Source: Roseovarius sp. M141
Lineage (GTDB): Bacteria > Pseudomonadota > Alphaproteobacteria > Rhodobacterales > Rhodobacteraceae
Direction of reading: 5' to 3'
Length of the DNA stretch: 64,000 bases
NCBI RefSeq assembly: GCF_024355225.1
Contig: NZ_VCNH01000002.1
Location: 1-64,000, forward strand
Part shown: positions 37,392 through 45,915 of the stretch, piece by piece
Position numbering within the stretch: the first letter of the stretch is position 1
How the letters are laid out: each line of letters starts with the position of its first letter
Position numbers and translations under genes: made by a program
Notes under the pieces: generated by a model
Database searches by the model: none
Told to the model about the DNA's origin: nothing
What the model saw: only the letters and a program-made list of their open reading frames with translations

Positions 37392-38087
37392 TAGTTTTCC
37401 TCATTAGGGGGACGATCGGCGCAGTGCTTCGATGCGTCGGAATATGTCATCAACCCCAAGGCGGCCAGATAGTCGCCCTGTGTCGATATTGTTACGGCTA
37501 CTCGTCAGTGGATGGTTAGGTCGCTGTGGATAATAAAGGGTTAATCGTGATCGGAATCCGCTCCCGCACAGGCCAGTGCGCATAGTTTTTCGTCAAGGAC
37601 TCCCGGTCGCAGTTGATCACCAGATCCGAAAGCGTGATGCATGTGATTTCCGCCCGAATCAACGACCCGAAGCGGCATGTAGCAGCGCCTTCCCGCAAGC
37701 TTTGTCCACTTTATGTATCCACGGGTATGAGACGGCTTTGACAGGATCAATCAGTTGTCTGGCCCGCGCAAAAATCGGGCAGCATCTTGCCGATAGCGAC
37801 GGGCTCAGTCGGCGGGAATGTGACGTGGACGCGCTCCGAAACACAGAACCTTCGTCAATAAGATGCTTTTGTCATCACGCGTGATTTATGGCGCGCGGAA
37901 GGCTTTGAACTCTGTCGGCGCTGCGCGTTTGCAACCGATTCCCACGGCGCCCAACACGCGCATGGCCCGGCGCGCGGGCACGGGTTTTCTGCCGCCCAGC
38001 CAAACGGCAGAAATCGGATGCCCTATGGATCCGTTGTCATTTGTATATAGAACGCGCGAACCGCGCTGGATGAGACGTGCCTCCAGA
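37392..38087. other. Intergenic region without a convincing gene
   Basis: About 700 bases between the oxygenase 3' end and the G8 gene start. Short open frames on both strands lack family resemblance and ribosome sites. The first 100 bases upstream of 37391 probably carry the G8 gene promoter. The rest may be decayed sequence. Confidence 0.35.
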
Positions 38088-38927
38088 TTAGATTCCCAGC
38101 CGGCGCAGCCGGTGCGCCACCCGCCGGTAGACAAAGGGCGGCAGGATATTGCGCATCGTGGCATGGCGCGCCTCCATCTTGTCGCGCTCATCCGCAGATC
38201 CCGGGCGGGGCTTGAACAGCGTGGAATGTGACTTGCGCGTCTCGTCCCATGAGGCGGTGTAGTAATACAGCGCGATCGACATGCGCGGATCGCCGTTGGG
38301 GTTGGCGACTGTTCCGGGGTTGCCGTGCCATGAATCCGACGTCGTGTTGAAGCAGACCATGCGATTGAACAGCGGGACGAAGCTTTTGACTTTGCCCTCC
38401 ATGTTCTTGTCCCAGATTTCAAAGGAGCCGCCCCAGTCCTCCTGCCAGTCCTTGTTGAGATAGATCAGCACGTTCAGGCGGCGTTCGACGTTCATCTTGC
38501 CGTGGTGGTTGAAGTCGGCGTGGATATCCAGATGCCCGCCGTTGGCCACCACATGGATGCCCGCGCCACTGAAATAGGGGTCGGGAATAAGCCCGTCGAT
38601 GCCGGTCAACTCTTCCAGAAAGGCGATGAAGGGTCGCGAATTCAGCGCGTAGAAAAGATTGCGGGTATATTGCGGCAGACGTTCGGGGATGTAGCTGGTC
38701 TTCAGCTTTTCCTGTGCGCGGTCGAAACTGGTTTCCGCTTCGGGCAGCTGCTGCAATTCTTCGCGGACACGCTCAAGGATCTCGGGCGGCAGAAAATTGT
38801 CAAAACATCCGTGTGGATAGGGCTGCTGTGACTGATAGTCGGCTGCAAACGGCTCTGCGGCCTTGCGGGCGCTGGACGCGGGGATCAGCAGGCTGTCGGG
38901 GTCGATTGTGTAGACGGGGTCACTCAT
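38088..38927 (-). CDS. 2-oxoglutarate/Fe(II) oxygenase, prolyl-hydroxylase-like
   Basis: 279 residues, cytoplasmic. The jelly-roll oxygenase core shows the iron ligands: HxD in LDIHADFNHHG and the distal histidine in DSWHGNPGTV, with the 2-oxoglutarate-binding arginine in PRMSIALYYYTAS. The N-terminal part (YPHGCFDNFLPPEILERVRE) is typical of the 2OG-FeII_Oxy_3 group. It would hydroxylate an unknown target, perhaps a protein side chain or a nucleotide-linked sugar of the EPS pathway. It sits beside the exosortase gene (90 bases from its stop). Target is inference only. Confidence 0.85.
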   Translation of the reverse strand: MSDPVYTIDPDSLLIPASSARKAAEPFAADYQSQQPYPHGCFDNFLPPEILERVREELQQLPEAETSFDRAQEKLKTSYIPERLPQYTRNLFYALNSRPFIAFLEELTGIDGLIPDPYFSGAGIHVVANGGHLDIHADFNHHGKMNVERRLNVLIYLNKDWQEDWGGSFEIWDKNMEGKVKSFVPLFNRMVCFNTTSDSWHGNPGTVANPNGDPRMSIALYYYTASWDETRKSHSTLFKPRPGSADERDKMEARHATMRNILPPFVYRRVAHRLRRLGI

Positions 38928-39018
38928 ACTTAAATTCCACTTTGATTCTGTGCTGCCGCAGCATCACGGGCGACAATACCACCGGGCTGGGTTTTTAAAA
39001 GTTATCTTCAGAGAGATT

Positions 39019-40635
39019 TTACACGCCTGGAATGAATCTTTGCAACTTGCCTGACAGGGCGCGGGTGGTGTCCATCAGGCGGGCTTCGGCGGCGGCAATG
39101 CCCGCGGCACCGTCGATCGTGGTGCTCAGTCGGACGATGGCGCTGTCGCCCCGGCCATTGGTGATTTTGCCCAGCATCAGCTGCATCTTGGCGCTCAGCC
39201 CGGACGCGGTGCGCTGACCCTGCTGTTCGAACCAGTAATAGACCAGCACCCGCTGGGTGCCCTGTTGAATGATCGCGCGGTTGAGCGAAAACGGCGTGCC
39301 CGCACCGGCCGGTGCGTCGATTTGTTGCAGATCCGCGATTTCCCAACCCCCGCCCGGCAGGCAGACTTCGGGGGAATGGACGCCGCCCCTGTTTTGATCG
39401 CCGTACCATGCGATGAACAGATCGACCGGGGCGGGCAGGTCCGGCCGGGTCAGGGTAGCGGAATAGTAATCATCGGCAGCCAGAATCTGCGCGACCGAAG
39501 GGTCCAGAGGGCTCTGCGCCCCGGCCTGCCAGGCATCAATCTGCGCCGGAAACAGCGAAAAAGGGTCGCGGTCGACCGGGATGACGCCCCGCTTGGGCAG
39601 GGCCTGCCATGTCACCGCCATCAGAACGACCAACAGGGTGCTGCCGACAAGGGCCTTTGAAGGTTGCAGATATTGCAGACGCATCGCCTGCGCGCCCAGC
39701 CCTTCGGTGTCCAGATCCAGCGCATCGCGCAGGCGCGGCCGGTCGGGGCGCAAAAACAGCATGCCCCAGGCCAACGCGAACAGGAGCGCGATGCACGCCA
39801 CGAAGATCACCCAGCCCTCAAAGAAGTGGGAGAACCCTTCGACAGACGCGGCCCCGTAGCGGTCGACGATGACCCCTGCCAGCGCGATCCGGACCGCGTT
39901 CATGAAGATCGTGATCGGCGCGGCCGAGATCAGCAGCACGGCCTTGTGCCATGTCGGCCCCTGATAAAGGATCGCGAAAATGTAGGAAAAGCTGAGGATC
40001 GGGAACAGGTAGCGCAAGCCTGAGCACGCTTCGGCGACGTGCAGCTTATGCACGCCGAGGTCGATAATGTTGCCTTCCAGAAACACAGGCACATGCAAAA
40101 GCTGCAGGAAATACACACCCAGTTCTGACGAGACCCCCTGCAGATAGGTCGACAGGCCATAATAAAGCGCACCGGGCAGGGGCAGCATGTAAACCAGATG
40201 CAGCACCGGCGGCCAGAAATGCCGCCCCTGCCGCCAGCCAAAACTGATCAGCAGCAGCGCCCCGACCCAAAGAATCATGGCATAGGTGACGATATCGCCG
40301 ATCTGGATCAGCTTGCCGGCCAACGCCATCAGCAGCGCCAGCATCAGCAGCGCGACGCCCGGCCCGCGGTCCGGCGCCGGTCCATGGCGCACCGGCTCGG
40401 ACTTCAGCTGACGCAGGAAGAGCAGGGCCGACAGGATCGGGATCAGGGGTCCGTGGCTGTATTCGGGCAGTTGCCAAGCCCGGAACAGCTCGCCGATGCC
40501 TTCGCGAAAGAACGCCATGGACGCAACTATCATCACGATCAGCCAGAACATCCCCCAAGTCGCAAGGACCGGGGCATGGCGGGTCTGTGATATGCTACGC
40601 AAGGGGCCGATGATATTGATCCATAAAAAGGTCAT
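39019..40635 (-). CDS. xrtD: Exosortase XrtD-type fused to EpsI domain
   Basis: About 538 residues from an ATG at 40635; an in-frame open stretch continues upstream to 40845 but starts outside the conserved region. Eight or so membrane spans form the exosortase: MAFFREGIGELFRAW, PEYSHGPLIPILSALLFLRQ, catalytic Cys204 in AEACSGLRYLFPILSFSYIF, Arg249 in FMNAVRIALAG, His270 in FSHFFEGWVIF. The C-terminal 200 residues are the EpsI (DUF3485) domain (WYGDQNRGGVHSPEVCLPGG, VLVYYWFEQQG). The enzyme cleaves C-terminal sorting signals in the inner membrane. The VPLPA-CTERM protein at 2214 is the matching substrate type, and the fused EpsI is usual for XrtD. Confidence 0.9.
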   Translation of the reverse strand: MTFLWINIIGPLRSISQTRHAPVLATWGMFWLIVMIVASMAFFREGIGELFRAWQLPEYSHGPLIPILSALLFLRQLKSEPVRHGPAPDRGPGVALLMLALLMALAGKLIQIGDIVTYAMILWVGALLLISFGWRQGRHFWPPVLHLVYMLPLPGALYYGLSTYLQGVSSELGVYFLQLLHVPVFLEGNIIDLGVHKLHVAEACSGLRYLFPILSFSYIFAILYQGPTWHKAVLLISAAPITIFMNAVRIALAGVIVDRYGAASVEGFSHFFEGWVIFVACIALLFALAWGMLFLRPDRPRLRDALDLDTEGLGAQAMRLQYLQPSKALVGSTLLVVLMAVTWQALPKRGVIPVDRDPFSLFPAQIDAWQAGAQSPLDPSVAQILAADDYYSATLTRPDLPAPVDLFIAWYGDQNRGGVHSPEVCLPGGGWEIADLQQIDAPAGAGTPFSLNRAIIQQGTQRVLVYYWFEQQGQRTASGLSAKMQLMLGKITNGRGDSAIVRLSTTIDGAAGIAAAEARLMDTTRALSGKLQRFIPGV

Positions 40636-40826
40636 GCCGTAGCATATCAAGCACAAACAATAGCGCTGCACAAAGAAAGCAATTACCATTAGCAGGTATT
40701 CTTCTGCAATGCGACCGTTCGGCGCCCCGAAGTTTACAGCACTGCGCGTGCCGCCGGTGCATGATTTCCCGGCCGTCGCAGGTGGGCCGGGGGCAGGGGG
40801 GTGATTTTGACTGCGGGGGCATTGAT

Positions 40827-41423
40827 GTGACGGAAATTTGGGCATGTACCCGGCAAGACTGGCAGATCGGCATTGGTGATCCGGGCCCCATGGGCTGGCT
40901 GATCGTGGTGCTTTACCTGGTGACGGCGGGGCTGGCCCTATGCGTCGCCGGGCGCGGCGGTTTCCCCGAACGCACGCAGTCCCGCGAACGGCTGTTCTGG
41001 TGCCTGCTGGCAGGGATCCTGTTGCTGCTGGCGGTGAACAAGCAGCTTGATCTGCAATCCCTGCTGACAGCTGTCGCGCGTTGCCTAGCGCAAATTCAGG
41101 GCTGGTACGAAGAGCGGCGCGCCGTGCAGATCGGATTCATCATCTGGATTGTTGTCGTGATGGTGATCTTTTTTTCCGTCATCTGGATCCTGCTGCACAA
41201 AACCCTGCGCCGTAACGGGCTGGCGCTGGTGGGGCTGATCTTTGTGCTGGGGTTTGTTGCAATCCGCGCTGCGGGGTTTCATCACATGGACCGGCTGATC
41301 GATATGCGCATCTCGTCTGTCCGATTGAACTGGATCTTCGAGATGACCGGCCCCGCCCTGATCCTGATCAGCGGCCTGTCGATCCTGCGCGCGGCGCGCG
41401 GCAAAAGAAGCGGGGGTCAGTAA
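40827..41423 (+). CDS. Small multi-span membrane protein of the EPS locus
   Basis: 198 residues from a GTG at 40827 (VTEIWACTRQDWQIG), divergent from the exosortase gene with about 190 bases between. Four or five hydrophobic spans (GWLIVVLYLVTAGLALCV, LFWCLLAGILLLLAV, IGFIIWIVVVMVIFFSVIW, LALVGLIFVLGFVAIRA, ALILISGLSILRAARG). No catalytic motif is recognised. It overlaps the 3' end of the kinase gene on the other strand by seven bases. Exosortase-linked EPS loci often include such an uncharacterised membrane protein. The function is unknown. Confidence 0.7.
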   Translation: MTEIWACTRQDWQIGIGDPGPMGWLIVVLYLVTAGLALCVAGRGGFPERTQSRERLFWCLLAGILLLLAVNKQLDLQSLLTAVARCLAQIQGWYEERRAVQIGFIIWIVVVMVIFFSVIWILLHKTLRRNGLALVGLIFVLGFVAIRAAGFHHMDRLIDMRISSVRLNWIFEMTGPALILISGLSILRAARGKRSGGQ

Positions 41424-42247
41424 TAGTCATAGCTGTCGGCAGCGTCGAGATACCGACATTTGTTCAGCACGACACCGATCAGGTTGGTCCGGCTCTCCAG
41501 ACTCTGTTTGCAGCGGCTGATTTCTTCCATGGTTGACGATTCTGCGGCACCGATCAGCAGGGCTGCGTCGACCTGATCGATAAAGGCCATCGTGTCATCG
41601 ACCAGCAGCATGGGCGGCATGTCGAAAATCATCACATCCGGCTTATAGCGGGCCTCCACATCGTCAATCATCTGGGCGGCGGTGACACCCTGCAACAGCT
41701 CGGCCGGGCTTTCGATGCCGTCCTGACTGGCCGCAATGGCAAGGTTGCTGCCGTGGCGCTGGATATGTTCCCCCGCAGGTGCGCGCCCGGCCAGAACCAG
41801 CGAGAAGTTCAAGTCATCGCGCAGATGCAGGACCTGCGCTATTGACGGCCGCCGCAGGTCAAGCTCGATCACCATGACCCGAATATCGGCTTGCCGGGCG
41901 AGGCTGAAGGCGAGGTTCAGGCAGATCGTTGTCTTGCCGCATTTGGCGCCCGGGGATGTGATGGCGACCCGGCGCCAGTTATTGCTGCGCATCTCATACA
42001 GCAGCTTGGTACGCATCGCGTCGTAATAGGTGGCATCATGACCTGCCTGATACGTCAGAATCCGGGCTCGCTTCAGGCGCTCTAATGCGACCTTGAATGT
42101 CGGCAGGGCCTCCCAGGTCTGCGCCAGCGCCGCGCTGTCGGCGTCCTCTGGCATCTGCTCGGTCAGCACCGGGGCATCGGAGCCGGGCTTTTGTGCGGCT
42201 TCGCGTTCCTTGCGGGCTTTGTCGATGGCGGCGCGAATATGTTCCAT
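41417..42247 (-). CDS. Tyrosine autokinase (BY-kinase, CpsD/Wzc C-domain-like)
   Basis: 276-residue cytoplasmic ATPase. Walker A TSPGAKCGKTTICLNL (97-112), Walker A' VMVIELDLRRPS (124-135), Walker B DVMIFDMPPML (204-214), and a C-terminal tyrosine cluster SYDYY that would be autophosphorylated. It is separate from, and three bases after, the Wzz-like gene, as in Gram-positive CpsC/CpsD pairs and exosortase-type EPS loci, rather than fused as in Wzc. Cycles of phosphorylation would control polymer length and export. Confidence 0.92.
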   Translation of the reverse strand: MEHIRAAIDKARKEREAAQKPGSDAPVLTEQMPEDADSAALAQTWEALPTFKVALERLKRARILTYQAGHDATYYDAMRTKLLYEMRSNNWRRVAITSPGAKCGKTTICLNLAFSLARQADIRVMVIELDLRRPSIAQVLHLRDDLNFSLVLAGRAPAGEHIQRHGSNLAIAASQDGIESPAELLQGVTAAQMIDDVEARYKPDVMIFDMPPMLLVDDTMAFIDQVDAALLIGAAESSTMEEISRCKQSLESRTNLIGVVLNKCRYLDAADSYDYY

Positions 42248-42250
42248 ATC

Positions 42251-43774
42251 CTATGATCCCTTCGCGTTGCGCAGCTTTTCGATGAGGACATCGATCGGTA
42301 CGACCATCGTGTGCAGCAGATACAGCATAAGCGGCAGGCCCACCACAATGCACAGTAGGATGACGGTAATGATCAGGCGGCGCCTGAGAATCTGCCCCGG
42401 TGTCGTCGTGTAGGGCAGGGTCGCATAAGGCTGGATGCCCAGGGCATTGGTCAATTCGATCGGTCGACGGATGGACTGGTTCAGCAGCTCCAGCAGAAAA
42501 ATCAGCCCCAGACCGGCCGCAGCCCCCCCCGCGACCGCGCCGGCGGCGATCAGTTTCCGGTTCGGAGCCGATGGCGATCCCGGCACGCTCGCCTGTTCGA
42601 TCACGACAATCCGCTGGCCCTTTGACAGCGCCTCGATCCGGTCGCCGGTACGCGCCTCGCCCAGGCCTTCGGTTGCCTGATTGAACTGGGTGCGCAGGTT
42701 TTCGTAATCCCGCTCAAGCGTGCCGAGCGTGATGGCGTTTTCGGGGGTCGCTTCGATCGAGGCGATCAGCGTCTCCAGTTCGGATTCGACCAGGGCCTTC
42801 TGATCGGCAAGAAAGGTGATCTGCGCGTCGATATCCGAAATCTGCAAATCGTAGGCCGTTAACAGTTCACTGCCACCACCGGGCCCGACCGGCGACTTGG
42901 CGGATTGCTCCAACGCCTCGACCCGCGTCTGCAGCGATTTGATGCGCGGGTTTTCGGGCGAATAGATCACTCGGGCCGAGGCCAACTCGTTCTGCAGCTG
43001 GCGCAACTGGCGCTGCGCGGGCGACATGCTGGCCTCGCTCAGGTCGATCCGACCGGTCTGTTCGAACAACTCCTGCAGGCGGGCCCGCCGTTCAGTCAGA
43101 GAGGCAAATTCGCGATTGATCTGCAGGATGCGTTCCTGCAACGTCAGCACCCTCGTGCGGCGATATTCCAGGCTTTCGGGCAAGGTGTCCTTGTTCGCCA
43201 GTTTGAATTCGAGAATGCGGGCGCCTTGCTGGCCCAATTCGGCGTTGAGTCGGCTCACCTCTTGTTCAAAAAAATCCAGAGTCTGGCCCGTGACTTCGGT
43301 ACGCAGCTCAACGTTCTGTTGGAGGACCTGCGTCAGCAACTCGTTGGTGACTTCGGCGGAAACAACAGCCGATGAGGCCTCGAACGAGATCAGGACCAGA
43401 CCGGTGCCGTTCCTGTCGTGGGGAATATCAAACCGGATCCGGCGGCGTACGTCGTCAACGATGTCGTTCGCGCTCATTTTCGGAGTATCGTCGTAGACGT
43501 TGAACCGGCGGGCGATGTCCAGCAGATTTGCCCGTGTCAGCAGCCGTTGCTGGATGATCTGCAGCAATTCGGACGAACCGGCGCGCACGGTAGATGCGGC
43601 CAGATCATCCGGGATCTGCGGGGATTCCACCAGCAGCCGGGCCTGTGCGCGGTATACCTTTGGCAGGGTCAGGGCCAAGGTCGCTCCGGCCGTGACAAAG
43701 ACGGTGAAGACCAGAATGAAATAATGGAACCGCCGCCGGAACAGGGACAGGTAGAACTTTACTTCGTCGATCAT
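42251..43774 (-). CDS. Wzz/GNVR-type polysaccharide co-polymerase
   Basis: 507 residues. N-terminal Wzz domain with a first span (YFILVFTVFVTAGATLALTL, then PKVYRAQARLLVESP), a long coiled-coil periplasmic part (residues about 150-390) including the GNVR-like region TLERDYENLRTQFNQATEGL, a second span (LIAAGAVAGGAAAGLGLIFL) after the proline-rich motif SVPGSPSAPNRK, and an additional C-terminal span (IITVILLCIVVGLPLMLYLL). Sets chain length with the kinase downstream. Overlaps the ATPase gene upstream by four bases, so the three are one transcript. Confidence 0.92.
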   Translation of the reverse strand: MIDEVKFYLSLFRRRFHYFILVFTVFVTAGATLALTLPKVYRAQARLLVESPQIPDDLAASTVRAGSSELLQIIQQRLLTRANLLDIARRFNVYDDTPKMSANDIVDDVRRRIRFDIPHDRNGTGLVLISFEASSAVVSAEVTNELLTQVLQQNVELRTEVTGQTLDFFEQEVSRLNAELGQQGARILEFKLANKDTLPESLEYRRTRVLTLQERILQINREFASLTERRARLQELFEQTGRIDLSEASMSPAQRQLRQLQNELASARVIYSPENPRIKSLQTRVEALEQSAKSPVGPGGGSELLTAYDLQISDIDAQITFLADQKALVESELETLIASIEATPENAITLGTLERDYENLRTQFNQATEGLGEARTGDRIEALSKGQRIVVIEQASVPGSPSAPNRKLIAAGAVAGGAAAGLGLIFLLELLNQSIRRPIELTNALGIQPYATLPYTTTPGQILRRRLIITVILLCIVVGLPLMLYLLHTMVVPIDVLIEKLRNAKGS

Positions 43775-44634
43775 TCAGAAGAGCCTTCGTGAGTGTTCTG
43801 GTCTATATGCCCGAAAAAGATGCCATCGTCCAAAACCGCCTGTACCGTTGCGGCCTGCACATCCTGATGGTCACCTGTGTAGGCGTAAACCATTGACAGA
43901 TCGCAAAGCTGGTTCACCAGCCGGGGAACGCCGCCTGTTGCCTGATACACCAGGTCGGCCGCGGCGTCGCTGAACAGGTCCTTTGTCGCGCCGGCGACTT
44001 GCATGCGATGGCGGATATAGCGACCCACGGTCGCAGCGTCCATATTTGACAGATGAAAGCTGGCGGCGACGCGCTGTGCGAATTGTTTCATGTCGGGACG
44101 GCGGATCATGTCGCGCAGTTCCGGCTGGCCGATCAGGATAAGTTGCAGCAACTCGTCCTTGTTGGAGTTGATGTTGGTGAACATCCGCAGCTCTTCCAGT
44201 GACTCGCGGGACATGTTCTGGGCCTCGTCGAAAATCAGCACCACCCGTCGCCCGCGTGCGTATTCCGCGATCTGAAACGCCTGAAAAGCGGCAAAGAGAT
44301 CGACGTAGTTGGCCCCCGGATCCGGAGTCTGATCCAGCGCCATCAGCACCCAGCGCAATAGTTCGCCCCGATCGCCATGCGCGTTGGACACAAGGCCCAC
44401 CGTCAGATCGCTTTCAAGGTTACGCAACAGGTGCTGCAGCAACGTGGTCTTGCCCGCCCCGACTTCGCCGGTGATCAGCGTGATCGGCGCGCGGGTCAGC
44501 ACGCCATATTCCAGCATCGTATAGGCGCGCGCGTGATCTTTGGCCCAGAACAGGAAGTCCGGATCCGGAAGCAGCGAAAAAGGCCGTTCTTTCAGGCCGA
44601 AATGCTGGGTGTATAGATCAGGTGTGTTGCTCAT
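43771..44634 (-). CDS. ExeA-like AAA ATPase linked to the EPS export system
   Basis: 287 residues from the ATG at 44634 (MSNTPDLYTQHFGLKERPFS), chosen because the family begins with this YxxxFGLxxxPF motif; the frame extends far upstream without homology. Walker A ITGEVGAGKTTLLQHLLRNL, Walker B RRVVLIFDEAQNMSRESLEE, sensor region LQLILIGQPELRDMIRRPDM, and a C-terminal lid (YQATGGVPRLVNQLCDLSMV). Such ATPases accompany exosortase/EPS loci and GspA-type complexes. The partner here is probably the Wzz/kinase pair that follows in the operon. Confidence 0.9.
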   Translation of the reverse strand: MSNTPDLYTQHFGLKERPFSLLPDPDFLFWAKDHARAYTMLEYGVLTRAPITLITGEVGAGKTTLLQHLLRNLESDLTVGLVSNAHGDRGELLRWVLMALDQTPDPGANYVDLFAAFQAFQIAEYARGRRVVLIFDEAQNMSRESLEELRMFTNINSNKDELLQLILIGQPELRDMIRRPDMKQFAQRVAASFHLSNMDAATVGRYIRHRMQVAGATKDLFSDAAADLVYQATGGVPRLVNQLCDLSMVYAYTGDHQDVQAATVQAVLDDGIFFGHIDQNTHEGSSE

Positions 44635-45128
44635 GGATGGTGCCGCCGATATCTCGATCCGGGTCTGTGCGATCCAATGGATCCAGTCGATGATAGCGCC
44701 CGTCGCATCCATAGGCAAAAGACATGCCTGATCCCCGGGGTCAAGGCTTGTATGCTGAATTGCCGGGGCCAAGGCCCCGCCCCGGCGCCCTTGCGCCGGG
44801 ATCATCAGGGCCAACTCTGACACCCCCGGCGGGCCGCACGCAACATGTCGAATCGTTGCGATCTGGAGAAGCAGGCCCACTGGGGCACGCTTCGAAGCAG
44901 TCATTTGATTTCATTGTTGTTTACAAACGTATCTTGCACCCTTAGCGTGTATATTACATAGGTAGCGCAATTTTATTGCTATTTTACTGCTAAATATCTA
45001 CGGTCTACTTCAGTACAGCCGACGAATTAACATGAATACCTGAATACCTGCTGCTGCAGGTCGCCCGGATAGACGACCCGAAATCCTGTCGCAATTTACC
45101 TATTTTACCAGTCGTGAGATTTTTTAAG
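44635..45128. other. Divergent control region between EPS operons
   Basis: Nearly 500 bases between the minus-strand ATPase/Wzz/kinase operon and the plus-strand sugar transferase. The 44900-45010 part is strongly A+T-rich, as expected for promoters. Direct repeat TGAATACC TGAATACC (45033-45048) and a short hairpin ACCTGC-TGCT-GCAGGT (45046-45061) could be regulator sites. No gene seen. Confidence 0.4.
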
Positions 45129-45821
45129 ATGTTTGATAAACCTATCTCCAGCAGGGGCGCCCATTCCGACCTGCCTTTTGCGACACGCTTCGACTCTGCC
45201 TCGGCATCCCAGTCAACGATATACGCTGATGGCTTGAAGCGCGCGCTGGACGTTCTGCTTATCCTGTTTGCGCTGCCCTTTCTCATCCCGATCCTGCTGG
45301 TTGTGGGGCTGCTTGTGGCCCGCGACGGCGCTGGCGCGTTTTACTGCCAGGACCGTGTCGGGCGGGGCGGGCGCAGCTTTAGAATCTGGAAATTCCGCAC
45401 GATGGTCCCCGATGCCAAGCAGAAGCTGGCAGAACTGATCGCGAGCGATGCCGATATTGCCGAGGAATGGCACACGACGCAAAAGCTCAAGAACGATCCG
45501 CGCATCATTCCCCTTGGCCACCTGCTGCGCAAGACCTCGATCGATGAGTTGCCGCAGTTGTGGAACGTGCTGAAGGGCGATATGAGCCTGGTCGGTCCGC
45601 GCCCGATGATGCCCGACCAAAAGGACATCTACCCCGGCAAAGCCTATTTCGAAATGCGTCCGGGCCTGACCGGCCTCTGGCAGATTTCGGACCGCAACAA
45701 GTCCACATTCGCGGCACGCGCAACCTTCGACACGGAGTATTCCCGCAAGATATCGCTTGCGACCGACGTCAAGATTCTGTGGGCGACTGTCAGTGTCGTA
45801 ATTGGCGGAACCGGTTACTGA
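45129..45821 (+). CDS. Polyprenyl-phosphate sugar-1-phosphate transferase (WcaJ/ExoY type)
   Basis: 230 residues. Initiates repeat-unit synthesis by moving a sugar-1-phosphate onto undecaprenyl phosphate. One membrane hairpin (LKRALDVLLILFALPFLIPI), then the catalytic domain: QDRVGRGGRSFRIWKFRTMV, IIPLGHLLRKTSIDELPQLW (Asp-Glu catalytic pair), VLKGDMSLVGPRPMM and MRPGLTGLWQISDRN. Single-span class, without the extra N-terminal domain of WcaJ. The ATG at 45129 is preferred to a GTG at 45114, which has no ribosome site. Heads the plus-strand side of the EPS core. Confidence 0.93.
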   Translation: MFDKPISSRGAHSDLPFATRFDSASASQSTIYADGLKRALDVLLILFALPFLIPILLVVGLLVARDGAGAFYCQDRVGRGGRSFRIWKFRTMVPDAKQKLAELIASDADIAEEWHTTQKLKNDPRIIPLGHLLRKTSIDELPQLWNVLKGDMSLVGPRPMMPDQKDIYPGKAYFEMRPGLTGLWQISDRNKSTFAARATFDTEYSRKISLATDVKILWATVSVVIGGTGY

Positions 45822-45915
45822 CACTTTTACTGACACTTTGCGAACTTCCCTAACGGCGTTGCACTGTATAGATGGCGTGGAATGACACCCGCGCCATTGA
45901 AGGGCCTTCCTGTCC

